A DNA stretch of 64,000 bases. Source: Cryptomeria japonica (lineage: Eukaryota > Streptophyta > Pinopsida > Cupressales > Cupressaceae). Below the pieces are notes generated by a model that saw only the letters and a list, made by a program, of their open reading frames with translations, was not told the origin of the DNA and did no database searches. The translations under genes and the position numbers were made by a program. Location: positions 668,237,852-668,301,851 of the forward strand of contig NC_081412.1 of assembly GCF_030272615.1 (NCBI RefSeq). Reading direction: 5' to 3'. Positions 47,615-58,854 of this stretch are shown piece after piece (position 1 is the first letter of the stretch; the number at the start of each line of letters is the position of its first letter).

Positions 47615-48050
47615 TTGATGCTTGCTAGAGACAGCCATAAATGACTCTGGTATAGCCTCACTATTCCTTTTTCTGGTTCACTCAAACACCATCTTCTCCA
47701 CTGTTTTAAATGTTCAACCACCCCGAAATGTCTCCAACTGTTCGCATGGCATGATTCTCGATCTAGCTTAACACAACTGCTTCTGCAACAATTTATTTAC
47801 TGCTGCATTAAAGGTTAGAACATACAAGCATATATATATATATATATATATATATATCCATTTCCATTAATCACAACATTTATATATCCATACATGATAT
47901 TACCATAATAATCCGCATAGCTATAGGAATATTAAGTTAGAACAATATAGGCTTCAATGGATTTGGCTATCATTCAAAATGAACATAATCAAAACTTTGA
48001 TACATCACATGACTTAAACATTGTCCCAATATGCAACTTAAAACATAGGA
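47615..48050 (-). repeat. GyB 5' LTR, outer part (end uncertain)
   Basis: Continues directly after the CoF target duplication, so it is the other side of the GyB LTR. I cannot place its outer end because the partner LTR is absent. Nothing coding is seen up to about 48110. Confidence 0.45.
47830..47857. repeat. (AT)n microsatellite
   Basis: 28 bases of uninterrupted AT dinucleotides. Confidence 0.95.
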
Positions 48051-48109
48051 AAAACTTATCAATCATAGAAATAAAAGAGCTATTATTTTAGGTCATTAGG
48101 ACAAATATG

Positions 48110-48500
48110 TTTACTAACAAAGAGAAATTTAAAAACATCTCCACTAAGAAAATTTAGATTGAAAATAAACTAGAGGATCTTCGTAAGTGAGTGATTCAAG
48201 TGGATATGTCTGAAACCGAATTTGAGGAAGAAAATTGTTTGCACCAAGAATATAATAAAATTTTGTCTAGGGAGGAAATGTTTTGGTGAAAAAAGTCTCA
48301 TGAAACATGGTTGAAAGAAGGGGATAGAAATATCAAGTTCTTCCATGACTTAGTGAAGGTGAGAAGGTCTAATAACAAATTATTCTCTATTCATAATCAA
48401 AATGGAGAGTTAGTGACAAATTAGAAAGGTATCTAGGAGGAAGCTATTAGATATTTCCAAAATCTCTTAATTGATGAGAATTCACAGATTGATGGTGATG
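48110..48500 (+). pseudogene. LiG: LINE ORF2 fragment, upstream part
   Basis: Non-LTR retrotransposon reverse transcriptase region, plant L1-like. The frame encodes IENKLEDLR, then SHETWLKEGDRNIKFFHDLV (about 48295-48360) and EAIRYFQNLL, the conserved segment that precedes the fingers domain. Stops are present. The 5' end is truncated or unrecognisable. It continues after the hAT-like element at 49332. Confidence 0.75.
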
Positions 48501-49331
48501 CAGTGATAACTTTAAGAAACCCCCTCTCAAAAAATTGTATAAAATCTTGGCAAATATTTAATTTCTTTAAAAAATAATAATTATTTTAATTGACGAATCT
48601 TTCCTTTTTCAATAGAAAAATATTAATTTTATTGGCAAATTTTTTATATCAACTTTTTTGGTAGAAAATATTGGAGAATCTTGGAAAATATTTAGAGTAT
48701 GCATTAATTACCATTGCAAATCCTTTCATTTAAAAAAATAGTTTTTTTTAAAAGAAAAGTAAAGGCCTGAAGGTGGAATCATTAATGAATTTAAGGGGTA
48801 GAATCTACTTTATTTAGTTTCTACCATTACTTTAAAATAATCTAATATCCCTCTTTATATTCTATGAGAAAATATACCAACAATTTGTAATACTCATGGG
48901 GCCAAAAATTGCTTTTAGATGAGTAGTTTTCATTGAGGCCATTACAACTTGAAGGTACAATTTACCTCATAGAATACAATGAAGGTCATTAGATTATATT
49001 TTAAATCAATGGTGGCAACTAAATATTGTTGATATAACCCTAAAGTAACTAATAATTATGATATATTATTGGTGAATTAATTTAGATTTCTACAATAAAT
49101 TATAAATATTGGGGAATATGATCCAATCATGTATCGAATATTATGGAGAATCTTTGACTTAAAAAAACTAAAAAACTAAATTCTCTTGCGATTTAAATAA
49201 CACTAAAATAAAAATTTGTAAAAATGTGGCAATTTGAGTCACTCCAAAATTTGAACTTATTAGCCAAATCTTGATTCCTAAATTTTAAAAAATAGCCAAT
49301 TGGTGAATATTAGCCACTAAAATTTTCACGG
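48501..49331. mobile_element. hAT-like non-autonomous DNA transposon (MITE-like)
   Basis: 831 bp of AT-rich, non-coding DNA that interrupts LINE coding sequence. Ends CAGTGATAACTTTA... and (reverse complement) CCGTGAAAATTTTA... form an imperfect terminal inverted repeat (11 of 16 matches). It is flanked by TGGTGATG (48493-48500) and TGGTGATC (49332-49339), an 8-bp duplication with one mismatch. CAGTG ends and 8-bp duplications point to hAT. No transposase ORF. Confidence 0.55.
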
Positions 49332-49757
49332 TGGTGATCTTGATGTCTTGAATGTAATACCAAACTATATTACACAAGCTCAAAATGACATGCTAATGAA
49401 GTTTGTTTCTTTGGAGGAAGTGGAGGCTCTTTTTTCTTTGGGGGGTGACAAAGCTCTTGGCCCAGATGGTTTCCTTGTTGTGTGTTTTTAGAAGTTTTGG
49501 GACTTATTTGCTGAAGGCTTGAGGCTTATTGTTGAGGAATCTCATGTTGGTGGTTTCATGTTGAAAGATCTAAATAATACCTTCATAGCTCTTATTTCCA
49601 AGAAAAATGAGATTCTATCCTTTGATGATTTTAGGCCCATCTCATTGTGTAATACAATCTACAAGTTGTCTCTAAAGTGATTGCAAATACATTAAAAAGA
49701 ACTTTGGACTTAATCATATTTGAGGAGAAAAGTAGCTTCTCTCCAAGAAGATCTATT
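49332..49757 (+). pseudogene. LiG: LINE ORF2 reverse transcriptase fragment, downstream part
   Basis: Resumes the LINE frame: IPNYITQAQNDMLMKFVSLE, GDKALGPDGFLVVCF (about 49450), TFIALISKKNEI and DDFRPISLCNTIYKL (about 49625), the N-terminal blocks of plant LINE reverse transcriptases. Stops near 49490 and 49678. Cut at 49757 by the TgI LTR before the catalytic FADD-type motif, so it cannot be active. Confidence 0.85.
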
Positions 49758-50957
49758 TGTAATATGGGGAAAAGTGAATGGTGGGGAAATCAAGAGGAAA
49801 GATTTTCTTCCGTCCAACGAGAGATGAAATTTTCACTATGGACTTCCTTTGAATCACCTCATGCACATTACATTTAGAAGAGGGGGGGAAATTCACTAGA
49901 TCCAATCTCTAAGGAAAGAGATTGAATACTAAATGAATTGATAATGAGATGGAAGTGAAAAGCTAACCCCTCTTTTAGAATGGAAAATGATTGAATTATG
50001 CATTTTGAGACCAAGTGTAAAAGTAGCAAAGAACTGATTATAACTTGAGATAGAAGCATAGGATGAAGTTGTGTACCTGGATCTAGTTAAAATATGTCAA
50101 GATGAAGCTTCCCTGTGAATTTGAGGAAAAGTTGTCAGGACCGTGTTGAAAGTGCACAGGTCCTTCGAAAAATTTGCAAAACGAAAAGGGTTTTTTTGCC
50201 TCTATAAATGTAGTCCAAATCTTCAAGAACAGTTGCGCACCTGCAACCTACACACATAAAAGAGAGGAAAAGGGGCAAGGATTAGGGGTTTGCCTTCAGG
50301 TCAAACCCTAGTTTTGGAATTAACCAAATGATGAAAGAAAGTACTTGCAAGTAAATCTAAATGAAATACTGAAATGTGATTCACCTCAAGGGAGGTTGTA
50401 ATAGAAATGTAGGTAGATTTTCTTGTATGGAATTGAATGTTGAAAGGGATCTCCTCTTCAATGGTTGAATCCTTGACTTAAATGCAACATCTGGCCTTGA
50501 AGGGAGACTTGAGATGCTCAGTGCTTCAAAGGGATGTTTGAATGCTCTTGAATTCTTGATTGCTTGAACTTGTAACTCATGCAAAATTTCACCTTTTTTT
50601 CAACTTATGCAAATGAGAGGGAAAATGTAACTTATATATTCATCAATTAGGGTTAATAGGCTGATTTTTTGTCATAGGCCAACATAGGGGAACTTTTCCC
50701 GCTTTAATCACAAAGTTCAATGCATTGTTTGAGTGAAGGGGCCCCAAGATAGGGCAGGAACAGGGGTGTCATGCCCTTGTCTTGCCCTTTACTCAGGACA
50801 AGAAGAAGGTTCAGGCAATGTGAAGGGCAGAAAAAGGTATAGTTTTTTAGGGATGAGAAAGTATCGGGTCTCTGATTGGGCTTGGGGATTCAATTCGCCA
50901 ATGTGAAGACCCTAATATGGTAAAAAATTGCAAGGGTAACAATTTTATGACATTACA
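49758..50957 (-). repeat. TgI 3' LTR
   Basis: 1200 bp; minus strand starts TGTAATGTCATAAAATTG (compare TGTAGCGTCCTAAAATTG in TgK) and ends ...CCCCATATTACA. TATA-like TATATAAG at 50631-50638 corresponds to the TgK TATA box. Confidence 0.85.
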
Positions 50958-51708
50958 TTTAACCCCCACTTTAGTGGGAGTGTAACCATATGCCAATACT
51001 ATTGGTAAAGTACAAGAAAACAAGATTGAAAGACTTCTACCACATCAAGGAGGCAAGATGCACCAAGCCCTTGGTGGACTAAGAATCTTATGACTTCAAT
51101 TGAAAAAGTAAAAGGGAAGATCAAGAAGGGAAAATCATGATTGCAAGTAGAAAGGTTCCCCTCACTATGAGTCATTAAAATAAAGGATACCAAAATTACA
51201 AAGTGAAGTGAAGTTAACTAAGTAACTTTAAGTATCAAGAAGGAAAATATGAGTGGAGTGTATGCCCCCATGTTAAAGTGATCATGTATGCCTTATCAAG
51301 AGCAATTTATTTAAGGTAGGATACACCCAAGAGAGAGAAAGAGAGAGATAGCACGTTATCGCAAGGATTTAGCCCCCAGTTGAGGAATAAACCCAAGGAT
51401 AATGAACACAAAATATGAGGTAATTTCACTTTCCTCAAGGTCAGTATGTTGCATGATAACTCATGTATATCATATATACATATGCATATAATAATCGTCA
51501 TTCCCCAAAGAAAGGAAACTTCCTTGGAATAAAGGGAACACAAGTGTCTTTTGAGTCAACATGAAAGAGACCAAAAGAGATCTCAATGCTTTGCATCATG
51601 CTCAAGTAGACATTAAGGGAAAAAATAGAAGAACAGGGATACACATAGAAGAATAATCACAAAAGAGGAAGAAAGGAGAGAGAGAGAAGATCTATGGTGC
51701 TAATGTTA
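50958..51708 (-). other. TgI 3' untranslated region
   Basis: Homologous to 62296-63043 of TgK (shared blocks around ACTCCCACTAAAGTGGGGG and the CTCAAGGTCAGTATG stretch). The purine tract AAAGTGGGGG adjoins the LTR. No gene; ORFs 50999-51193 and 51307-51543 are not conserved. Confidence 0.75.
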
Positions 51709-54112
51709 CTAATCTAGCATGACATCCACCTCCCGATCTTTTAGATCACTATTTCGGGAAGGCAGGAAACATGCCAAAGGAATGACATCAAGAATAGTTG
51801 ATAGAGTTATCACAAGATCCAAACAGGGACTATGCTCATGTGGTAAGTACACTTTGTTTGACTCTAGGAGCTAGGATTAGGGCTTTTGAAAATTTTGTTG
51901 ATAAATTCTTGTCAACATCAACATATTCATGGTCACTATCAGAAGCATTAGGATTTGTATTTCCATCATGAATAATATTTTCACCTATTTCCTCATCAAG
52001 ATTTATAGAAAGAGGAGCTCACACATGAATAGAAGTAAAACCATCACATGTTTTTTTACAATTTATGATTTGGAGATTTAGGTGCAAAATCTTGTTTACG
52101 AGAAAAGGGAATCATGTCAAGTGTTGGAGATATAGAAGATTGAATATTTTGAGGAACACCTTCATGAACTCAAGCACGACGTCTTCGTTGGCGATCTCTC
52201 ACACAACTATTATGTCAAGTCTTAGCAGAAGGCTGAGAAGGAGGAATATTCTCCTCTTTGATAGTTGAAGTTTTAGGTTGAGGTCTTTTAGGTTGAACAA
52301 GAGGAGAGGCATGTCTCTTCTCTCTATAAGAGGAAGGAGGTAGAACTGCGCCATATAAAGGAGGAATATTGGGTGTAGGAAGGAGACTAGGTCTATCATG
52401 AGGAGGAGGTACAGGTTTAACCTTAGGAAGATTGTTGTTGTGTTTTGTAGGAGAAGGCATAGTTATATCCATAGGAATAGATCGAGGATATTACTTAGGA
52501 GGAAGATTAGTTCTATCTATTAGGGGAAGGAATTCATCTTCAAGAATGATAGGAATGTCAAGTGTTGGGGATCTAGGTTGACTCAAGGATAAGATTATAT
52601 CTTTCTTCCATTTTTTATAAGATTGGAAAAGAGCATCTCTCCTTGGTGAAAGAGATTGAAATTGCTTAGGCCAAAAGAGATCAATAGGAACACTAGAGCT
52701 TCTTTCTGATGGTTGAAATAAGCTATGGTTAACGGTTATAATTTCTCCATTATGGGTTTATTTCAAACACTTATGGATTGGAGAAGCAATAGCCTTCATG
52801 GAAGATAGCCAAGGATAGCCTAACTTCACATGGAATTTTTTGGAAGAAGGAATGATAACAAAGTTGACATCCATAGATTTAGTGTCAAATTCAATAGGAA
52901 GGGCGATAGAACCATTGGTAGGACAAGAGAATCCATCAAATAACCTCACGGCCACATTAGTATCATCATAAATTGGTTTATGCAATGGTAAAGTGAAAAT
53001 ATACTCCTCAGTGATGACATTAACCATGCAAGAGGGGTCAACAAGAGCACCACGACAAGGTATATCCTTAACCTTTGCAACTATGTATAAAGGGCCATCA
53101 AGTGATCTAATGGTCTCACTAGTGTCAAATGTAATAGAAGGATCCTTAGGTGTCTCTTGTTTCTCTACCATATTCACCAAATTCAGAGCTGCAAAGGTGA
53201 AGTCATTAGGAAAAAAAGAGGTATGAGAAGGAAAAGGATTAGTGAAAATATTAACATTTTGATTAGGAGGAGATTGTGATTTGTTTCCCTTATCATTCAC
53301 ACCTGTCATAGACATAGTATTATTATCAATCAAATCTTGAATCTTACTTTTCAATGCAAAACATTTCTCAGTATCATGACCAGGCTGACAATGAAATTGA
53401 CAAAAGGAATTGTTATCAAAAGAAGGGGATTCAATCTTAGAAGGATCAACTGGTTTTATAGGAGGAAGTTTGATAACATTTATTTCTAACAACTAAGACA
53501 TAATACTATGTAAATTTTCATTCAAAGGAGTTAATTGTCTTTCTATTTTGAAGAATTTAGAAATAGGAGGCACACCTATTGTAGCATTCACATTTTTTTT
53601 TATTGTATCATTGAACTTGATGAAGCCTTTTGTTGGTTTGAACTTTGCAAATGGTTGTTAAACACTCTCCCCCTTATCACTCAAATCCATAGGAGTAGAT
53701 TGCTCTATTTGACTCACAATCAGTTGATAATTGTGGAGTGTTGTGCACAACTGCAGAAAGGAAGTAAACTCGGACAAAATAAGCTTTTCCCTAATATCTT
53801 TTTGTAAAAGAAATAAAAATTCTTTGAATATAATTATTAGGTATAGGAAAACAAGTTTGAGCACACAAATGCTTATATCTACCAATGAAATCAGTCACTT
53901 TTTCTTTAACACCTTGTTTACAATGCATTAAATCAGTCAAAGTAATTTTAGGACCAATGTTGTTTTGAAATTGTTGAATGAAAGAATTTGTTAATTGTTG
54001 AAATTAAGTGATAGAATAAGAAGGCAAAGAGCAATACCATTGTAAAGCCTTATCTCTTAGTGTTTTTGTAAACAATTTTGCAAGCAATCTTTGATCATAA
54101 GCAAAAAAAAAA
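51709..54112 (-). pseudogene. TgI gag with protease-like domain (C-terminal part)
   Basis: Enters within the gag capsid region (FAYDQRLLAKLFTKTLRD, about 54110-54060), continues through LQLCTTLHNYQL (about 53755), a zinc motif CQFHCQPGHDTEKC (about 53400), and the protease-like domain 53150-52758 with LYIVAKVKDIPCRGALVDPS and LGYPWLSSMKAIASPIHKC. A Pro-rich tail ends at 51709. The catalytic D-S/T-G of retropepsins reads D-P-S. The 244-codon ORF 53492-52758 is intact. At the point where TgK has a stop (60232) this copy keeps CAG. Confidence 0.88.
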
Positions 54113-54149
54113 ATTCAATAAAAGTGGATTATTCCACTAAACTTTTTTT

Positions 54150-56409
54150 ATTAATATTTTTTATGTTTTACATAGGATTCAAAGAGCATACCAAAGGAAA
54201 GAACCCTGGGAAGAAAACCTCTGATCACAGCTCATAAAATAAACCTATAGTATCTAACGGATCAGTTTATACACCCCGCCCAAAACCACATACAAAATGC
54301 GGTCACAACACATATAATATCAGTTTTGCATAGAGCCCAAATGATAATTTGCCAAAAAAAAACAAAAAACCATCGGATAATTTTCAAATGTAGACTTCCA
54401 TAGCTGCTACCAATGGAAGAAGACAAAATTTTCCGAAGCCCTGTGCCAAATCCCATGAGCCAAAAACCTTCCTGCCAAAAAATAAAGTATCAAAAAACCT
54501 TTGGAAAAACACTATTGTATCAAATACCATGAGCTCGAACTCTCCTCCAGACAACCAACATGAATACTTGAAATGAAAGGGGAAAGCGTGAATAATTATC
54601 ATCATAAAATTTTACATCATTACTCAAGAAAATCATATGACTATTGTTGCAAACCTTCCCATACCCTAGAAGGAATTTCCTCAAAACCCACCTCTCGCTA
54701 ATTAGCATTGCTATCAATGGCTAAATTTGCCAAATAATCTGCAATCTTATTAACTTGTCTGTAACAATGGGATACCAAGAAAGATTCAAACAATTCTAAC
54801 TTTTGTAAAATGGGATCAAGTATATACTACAAAGTCCAACAATTCGATTTCTTTTTCATAACACATTGAATAATCACCATAGAATCACCTTCAATTATTA
54901 AATCCTTAATTCCCAAAGAGATTGCCATATCCAATCTAAAAGACAAAGCATGAAATTCCACATAATTGTTAGTTTTAAAACCAATAGAATGACACTTATC
55001 TCGAATAAAATTTGCATTGTGATCATAAATTACCATGCCTACCCCAGCTGGCCTAGAGTTACCACAAGAGGCCCCATGAAAATTCAGTTTAAAGTGCCCC
55101 TGCGGAGGAGGTTTCCATCTAGCAGAGCATCTCTTACCTATTGCATCATTCTTTTTTAAAATTGAACCATGGGAGGGTAAAACTGACAGCAGCTTCCAAA
55201 CTCTAGTAACTCTACTATCCCAGTACGAAAAAGAAGTAAGATTTTCCAAGTTCTTATAAATAAATGACAAAGCAACCTCAGAGATTGAAGACTCGATTTT
55301 TAATAGAACCTCAGACACAGGAGACCTTGTTTTTTTAAATATCATGTTGTTTCTCTCTAGCCAAACATTCCAAATCATAATAGATGGAGATATGATCCAA
55401 AGGCATGCATAAAAAGATGAGGAAAACATAAAGGGCCAAGATATAAAATGGGAAATGAGATCCTTACAAATAACAAAGGATATATTTAACTTCTCAAACA
55501 ACCATTGCCAACATTCATAAGCATAATCACAATGTAGGAATAGGTGTGAAGAAGATTCCAAATTTTTGTTACAAAGGACACAAGGGAAAACAACAGTAAT
55601 ACCAAGCCTATCTAGTCTCATACCTATAAGGACTCTATCCTGAACTGCCAACCAAGAAAAGGCTCTAGCTTTAGGAAGACAAGCCGAATGCCAAAAAAAC
55701 TTATAAGGCCAAGAAGATAAATCTTTAGCAACCATAAGAGAGTTGTAACCATATTTAACATTGTACTTACCAGAAATATTCTTTGTCCAAATAAGTTCAT
55801 CCTCAAAATCAGAAAGAAACACAATTCTATCCCCTAAAATCTTCTCAAAATCTAATTTCATGCTTTGATCAACATCTAAGAAATCAATCGACTTCCATCT
55901 AGCTAGCTTAAGGGGCCCACTAGTCACAATTTCAAAATAATCTGCTACAAAACACCCCAAAGGGAGGAAAGAATAGTGATCAGAGGAGACTAATCCCTAA
56001 TATTCACCAAAGGTGTGTGTCCATTCCATACTTCATCCCAGATTCTGACCTTTCTACCATTATGAACAATCCATGAGAGATGAGGCAAAATAACTGATCT
56101 ACATTTACAAAGGAAATTCCAAATAGCAGAATCCAAAGGCAAATTTGAGACTTTAAAAATGTACTCTCTTGGTCCATTATTTAAATATTTGGCAAACATA
56201 ATCTGTGCCCATAATGAGCTAGGCTTGTCATATAATTTCCTAACCAACTTAGCACCTAAGGCTAAATTCTGATTCTCCAAACTCAGAATTCCTGTTCCCC
56301 CAAGTTCCTTAGGCAAACATACCTTATCCCATGCAACTAAAGGGAGTTTCTTCTTGCCATCTTTATTATTGTTCCAAAGAAAATATCTAAGAGTATCTTG
56401 TAAACTAAC
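54150..56409 (-). pseudogene. LiJ: LINE ORF2 C-terminal region
   Basis: Minus-strand plant LINE. From 56409: LVAWDKVCLPKELGGTGI (reverse transcriptase thumb region), then a frameshift near 55975, then an intact 377-codon ORF 55960-54827. That ORF holds the zf-RVT zinc domain (WPYKFFWHSACLPKARAFSW, CVLCNKNLESSSHLFLHC) and an RNase H with KLNFHGASCGN (first catalytic Asp is His), NNYVEFHALSF and IIEGDSMVII, ending after one stop with NKIADYLANLAID near 54720. The 3' untranslated part ends in an A-rich tail (T-rich on plus) near 54150, inside TgI gag. Its 5' part lies beyond TgK, outside the window. Confidence 0.88.
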
Positions 56410-56580
56410 TGTAGCGTCCTAAAATTGTGACACTTGCAATTTTGACTGCACTTGGGTCTTCACGATGGCGATGCAACACGGAACCTGAATGGAGACCCCG
56501 AAACTTGTTCATAACATCAAAAACTGCATTTTTCTGCACCCTGGCTTGATCCTCCTTGCACCCTGCTGTCCCTGGAGGTG

Positions 56581-56673
56581 GGACCATGGTGCCCAGCACC
56601 CTGGTCCTTCAGGACGAGGGCACCTAGTGCCCTGGTCCCCCAGGACCATGGCGCCCAGCACCCTGGTCCCTGG
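56581..56673 (+). repeat. Three 31-bp hairpin-forming units in TgK LTR promoter region
   Basis: Unit starts 56581, 56612 and 56643; consensus GGACCATGGCGCCCAGCACC followed by CTGGTCCCCCA. Ends GGACCA and TGGTCC can pair. The same three units are at 63215, 63246 and 63277 in the 3' LTR. They lie about 120 bp upstream of the TATA box. Confidence 0.88.
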
Positions 56674-56792
56674 CCCTATTTTGGGCCCGGTCTCTTTTGG
56701 GGCATCGGGTCTTTAAGTTTGCAAATTGGAAAATAATGTTTCCTGGTCGTCCTAAGGTCAGGAAAATCAGTCTATCAGCCCTAATTGACAAG

Positions 56793-56800
56793 TATATAAA
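56793..56800 (+). promoter_or_regulatory. TATA box of TgK 5' LTR
   Basis: AGTATATAAACTAC; TATATAAA is conserved at 63427-63434 in the 3' LTR. Transcription would start near 56825. Confidence 0.8.
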
Positions 56801-57674
56801 CTACTTTTCCTCTCCTAGAAAGAGAGGTAGAAGGAAGGAAATAAGCAAGAGCAAGACGTCGAAGCAACATTCAAACATTCAAGCATTCAAGCATTCCTTC
56901 AAGCAATTGAGCATTCTAAGTCTCCATTCAAGGCTAAGTGTTGCATTCAAGACAAGGATTAAACCATTGAAGAGGAGATCACATACAACATACAACATAC
57001 TACATACATTACACCTTCGCATGTAAGAATACAAACATTCTTACAACAAGGTATCAGTACTTGTTTACATTACAAACATTTACATTTACAGCATTCTCAT
57101 TTCTTGGTTAATTCCAAAACCAGGGTTTGACCTAAAGGCAAACCCCTCAGCCCTAACCCCCCAATCGTCCTCTCTTTTCTGTGTGTAGGTTGCAGGTACG
57201 CAACTGTAATTGAAGATCTGGAATCCTTGTGCAGAGACGAATAGATCCCCCTTCGTTTCGCGGATTTTTCGGAGGATCGTGTGCACACCGGGCGCAATCA
57301 TCCCATCAACTTTCATTCAAATTTGCAGAACAGCACCGTCTCGACATTTTATTGCTAATTCCAGGTCCGCAGCTTCATCCCATATCCCTATCTCTATTTA
57401 TAAGCGAATCTTTCCTACTTTACATGCATTCCTAGTTCAATCTTTCTATCTACATTCTTTACAAAAGAGGGTATCCTTGATGTCACAACCCTTGAAACTC
57501 ATATAGAATCCAATCTTGCATTGTGTGGGATTGGATCTTGTGGGTTTCAACCCCTCTTTTGAATGTAAAGTCTCTCCTAAGTGAAAACCATCAACCCTAG
57601 TGACTCTCCCTTCTCTCTCCTTGGAGATTGGGGAGGGGAGAACGACTAGGGTTCAATTTTTCCGCTTTACATTT

Positions 57675-57692
57675 TGGTGAACCCGACGTGAA
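57675..57692 (+). other. TgK primer binding site (tRNA-Trp)
   Basis: TGGTGAACCCGACGTGAA, three bases after the LTR; complementary to the last 18 bases of tRNA-Trp with CCA, and identical to the GyA site. Confidence 0.8.
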
Positions 57693-58854
57693 CATCCTCA
57701 TTCTGATTATTCATGGTTAGATCTGAAAAATTTGCTTCCTTAATTACATTTCCATGTTTGATCTTTTGCAAATTTTAGAGGCTAATTGCATAAAAACCCT
57801 AAAATTTTCTTTTTAGCAATTGAGCTTGTGAAATGTTTAATTGTTAATGCTTGTTTCAGATCTATCCTTCTATTGCAAATTGTCAATTCATATTTGTGCT
57901 TTAATTCTGAAAATTAAGTGGTTAAATGTCAAAACCCTAATTTTTAAAACCTTCTTGATTCAACCTTTGACTGATAATTTCACTGATCAAAACACCTCCA
58001 AATCGGCTGTAACTTTGGATTCTGCAATAAAATCACAATATCTTTCATCCCTAAAAATTTGGAAAAAAGTTGCGAGAACCGTGTGCACCCCGAGCGCCAT
58101 CGTCCCCGACATTTTTTCTGAAATTTCGGGAGCTAGATCTTACTGTATTTTTCTGCTAAAATCCAGAATTTTGGCTGATTTTATCAATTTTAACACTTTC
58201 AAAATTAAAGTCAAAGTTGGTCTAGCGATTGCTTGGATTGAGGCTTCTAATCATTCAAAAATTGTTGAAATTAAAATTCATATCAAAATTGTGTTTCTTA
58301 CGGTCCTAAATCTGAAAAGTGTGTTGGCATTCATTCGAAATTTCAGTGCTTTATTCAAATTTTTGCAGTTTGTGACTTTTGAAATTAAGTGTTTAATTGC
58401 AACAACTCTGATTTCCACTTTCAAAATCGAATTTTGCATGAAATCGAGTCAATTTTCAAATTTCAACACTTGCATTGCTTTCAGTGTTCCTTCTAAAATC
58501 ATAAAATTCAAAATTTCAGTTTCCCCCTCTTTTTCAAGATTCAAAATTTACATTTTTCAACAATCTTGGTAGGGTTCAATTTTGAGATTGCAACTTTAAT
58601 TTGGCCTATCTACAGATCCTAAAATCACTCAAGTTTTTCAGATTAGCTTTAAAATCATCATAACTTTCATCCCTGAAAATTTTGAAAAAAGTTGCGAGGA
58701 CCGTGTGCACTCCGTTCGCCACGGTCCCGAACATTTTTTCCGAAATTTCGGGAGATTGTCCTGATTGCATTTAACAGCTTAAATCTAGGAGATTGGCTGA
58801 TTTTATTGAAAATTTCTACCTCTAAATTCAAAATCTTCTCTCTTTCTTTAGTGC
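57693..58854 (+). other. TgK leader with duplicated 104-bp module
   Basis: 58029-58132 and 58651-58754 are direct repeats of equal length, about 87% identical by hand count, with core GAGGACCGTGTGCACTCCG and a shared ACATTTTTTC..GAAATTTCGGGAG end. The 243-codon ORF 57841-58572 spans the first module and has no domain; I do not call it a gene. Confidence 0.8.

Larger units (their letters stand above)
49758..54112 (-). mobile_element. TgI: gag-only LTR retrotransposon (TR-GAG-like), 3' portion
   Basis: Minus element with its 3' LTR at 49758-50957, a 751-bp untranslated stretch, and gag plus protease-like sequence up to about 54112, where LiJ interrupts it. It is a diverged relative of TgK, with the same order and nearly the same 3' untranslated length (751 versus 748 bp). 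No reverse transcriptase or integrase lies between gag and the LTR. The 5' end is beyond LiJ/TgK. Confidence 0.85.
56410..57671 (+). repeat. TgK 5' LTR
   Basis: 1262 bp, TGTAGCGTCCTAAAATTG...TTCCGCTTTACA. Holds three 31-bp GC-rich units (56581-56673), a TATA box and, in its downstream part, one copy of a GTGTGCAC-containing motif (57272-57310) repeated in the leader. ORFs 56489-56716, 56697-57026 and 57086-57316 recur in the 3' LTR and are not genes. Confidence 0.93.

Noticed and set aside
54119-54150. Hairpin AGTGGATTATTCCACT next to A- and T-runs
   Set aside because: It marks the LINE/TgI junction region; too short and A/T-rich to call a separate element or terminator.
54827-55960. Intact 377-codon ORF as a possible host gene
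   Set aside because: Contains zf-RVT and RNase H motifs in LINE order, and continues into LINE sequence on both sides.
56489-57506. Several 66-109-codon ORFs, repeated at 63123-63973
   Set aside because: They are in the two TgK LTRs and overlap promoter and untranslated parts.
57841-58572. 243-codon ORF in the TgK leader
   Set aside because: It lies between primer site and gag, crosses a duplicated leader module, is low in complexity (Lys/Ile/Phe-rich) and shows no domain.
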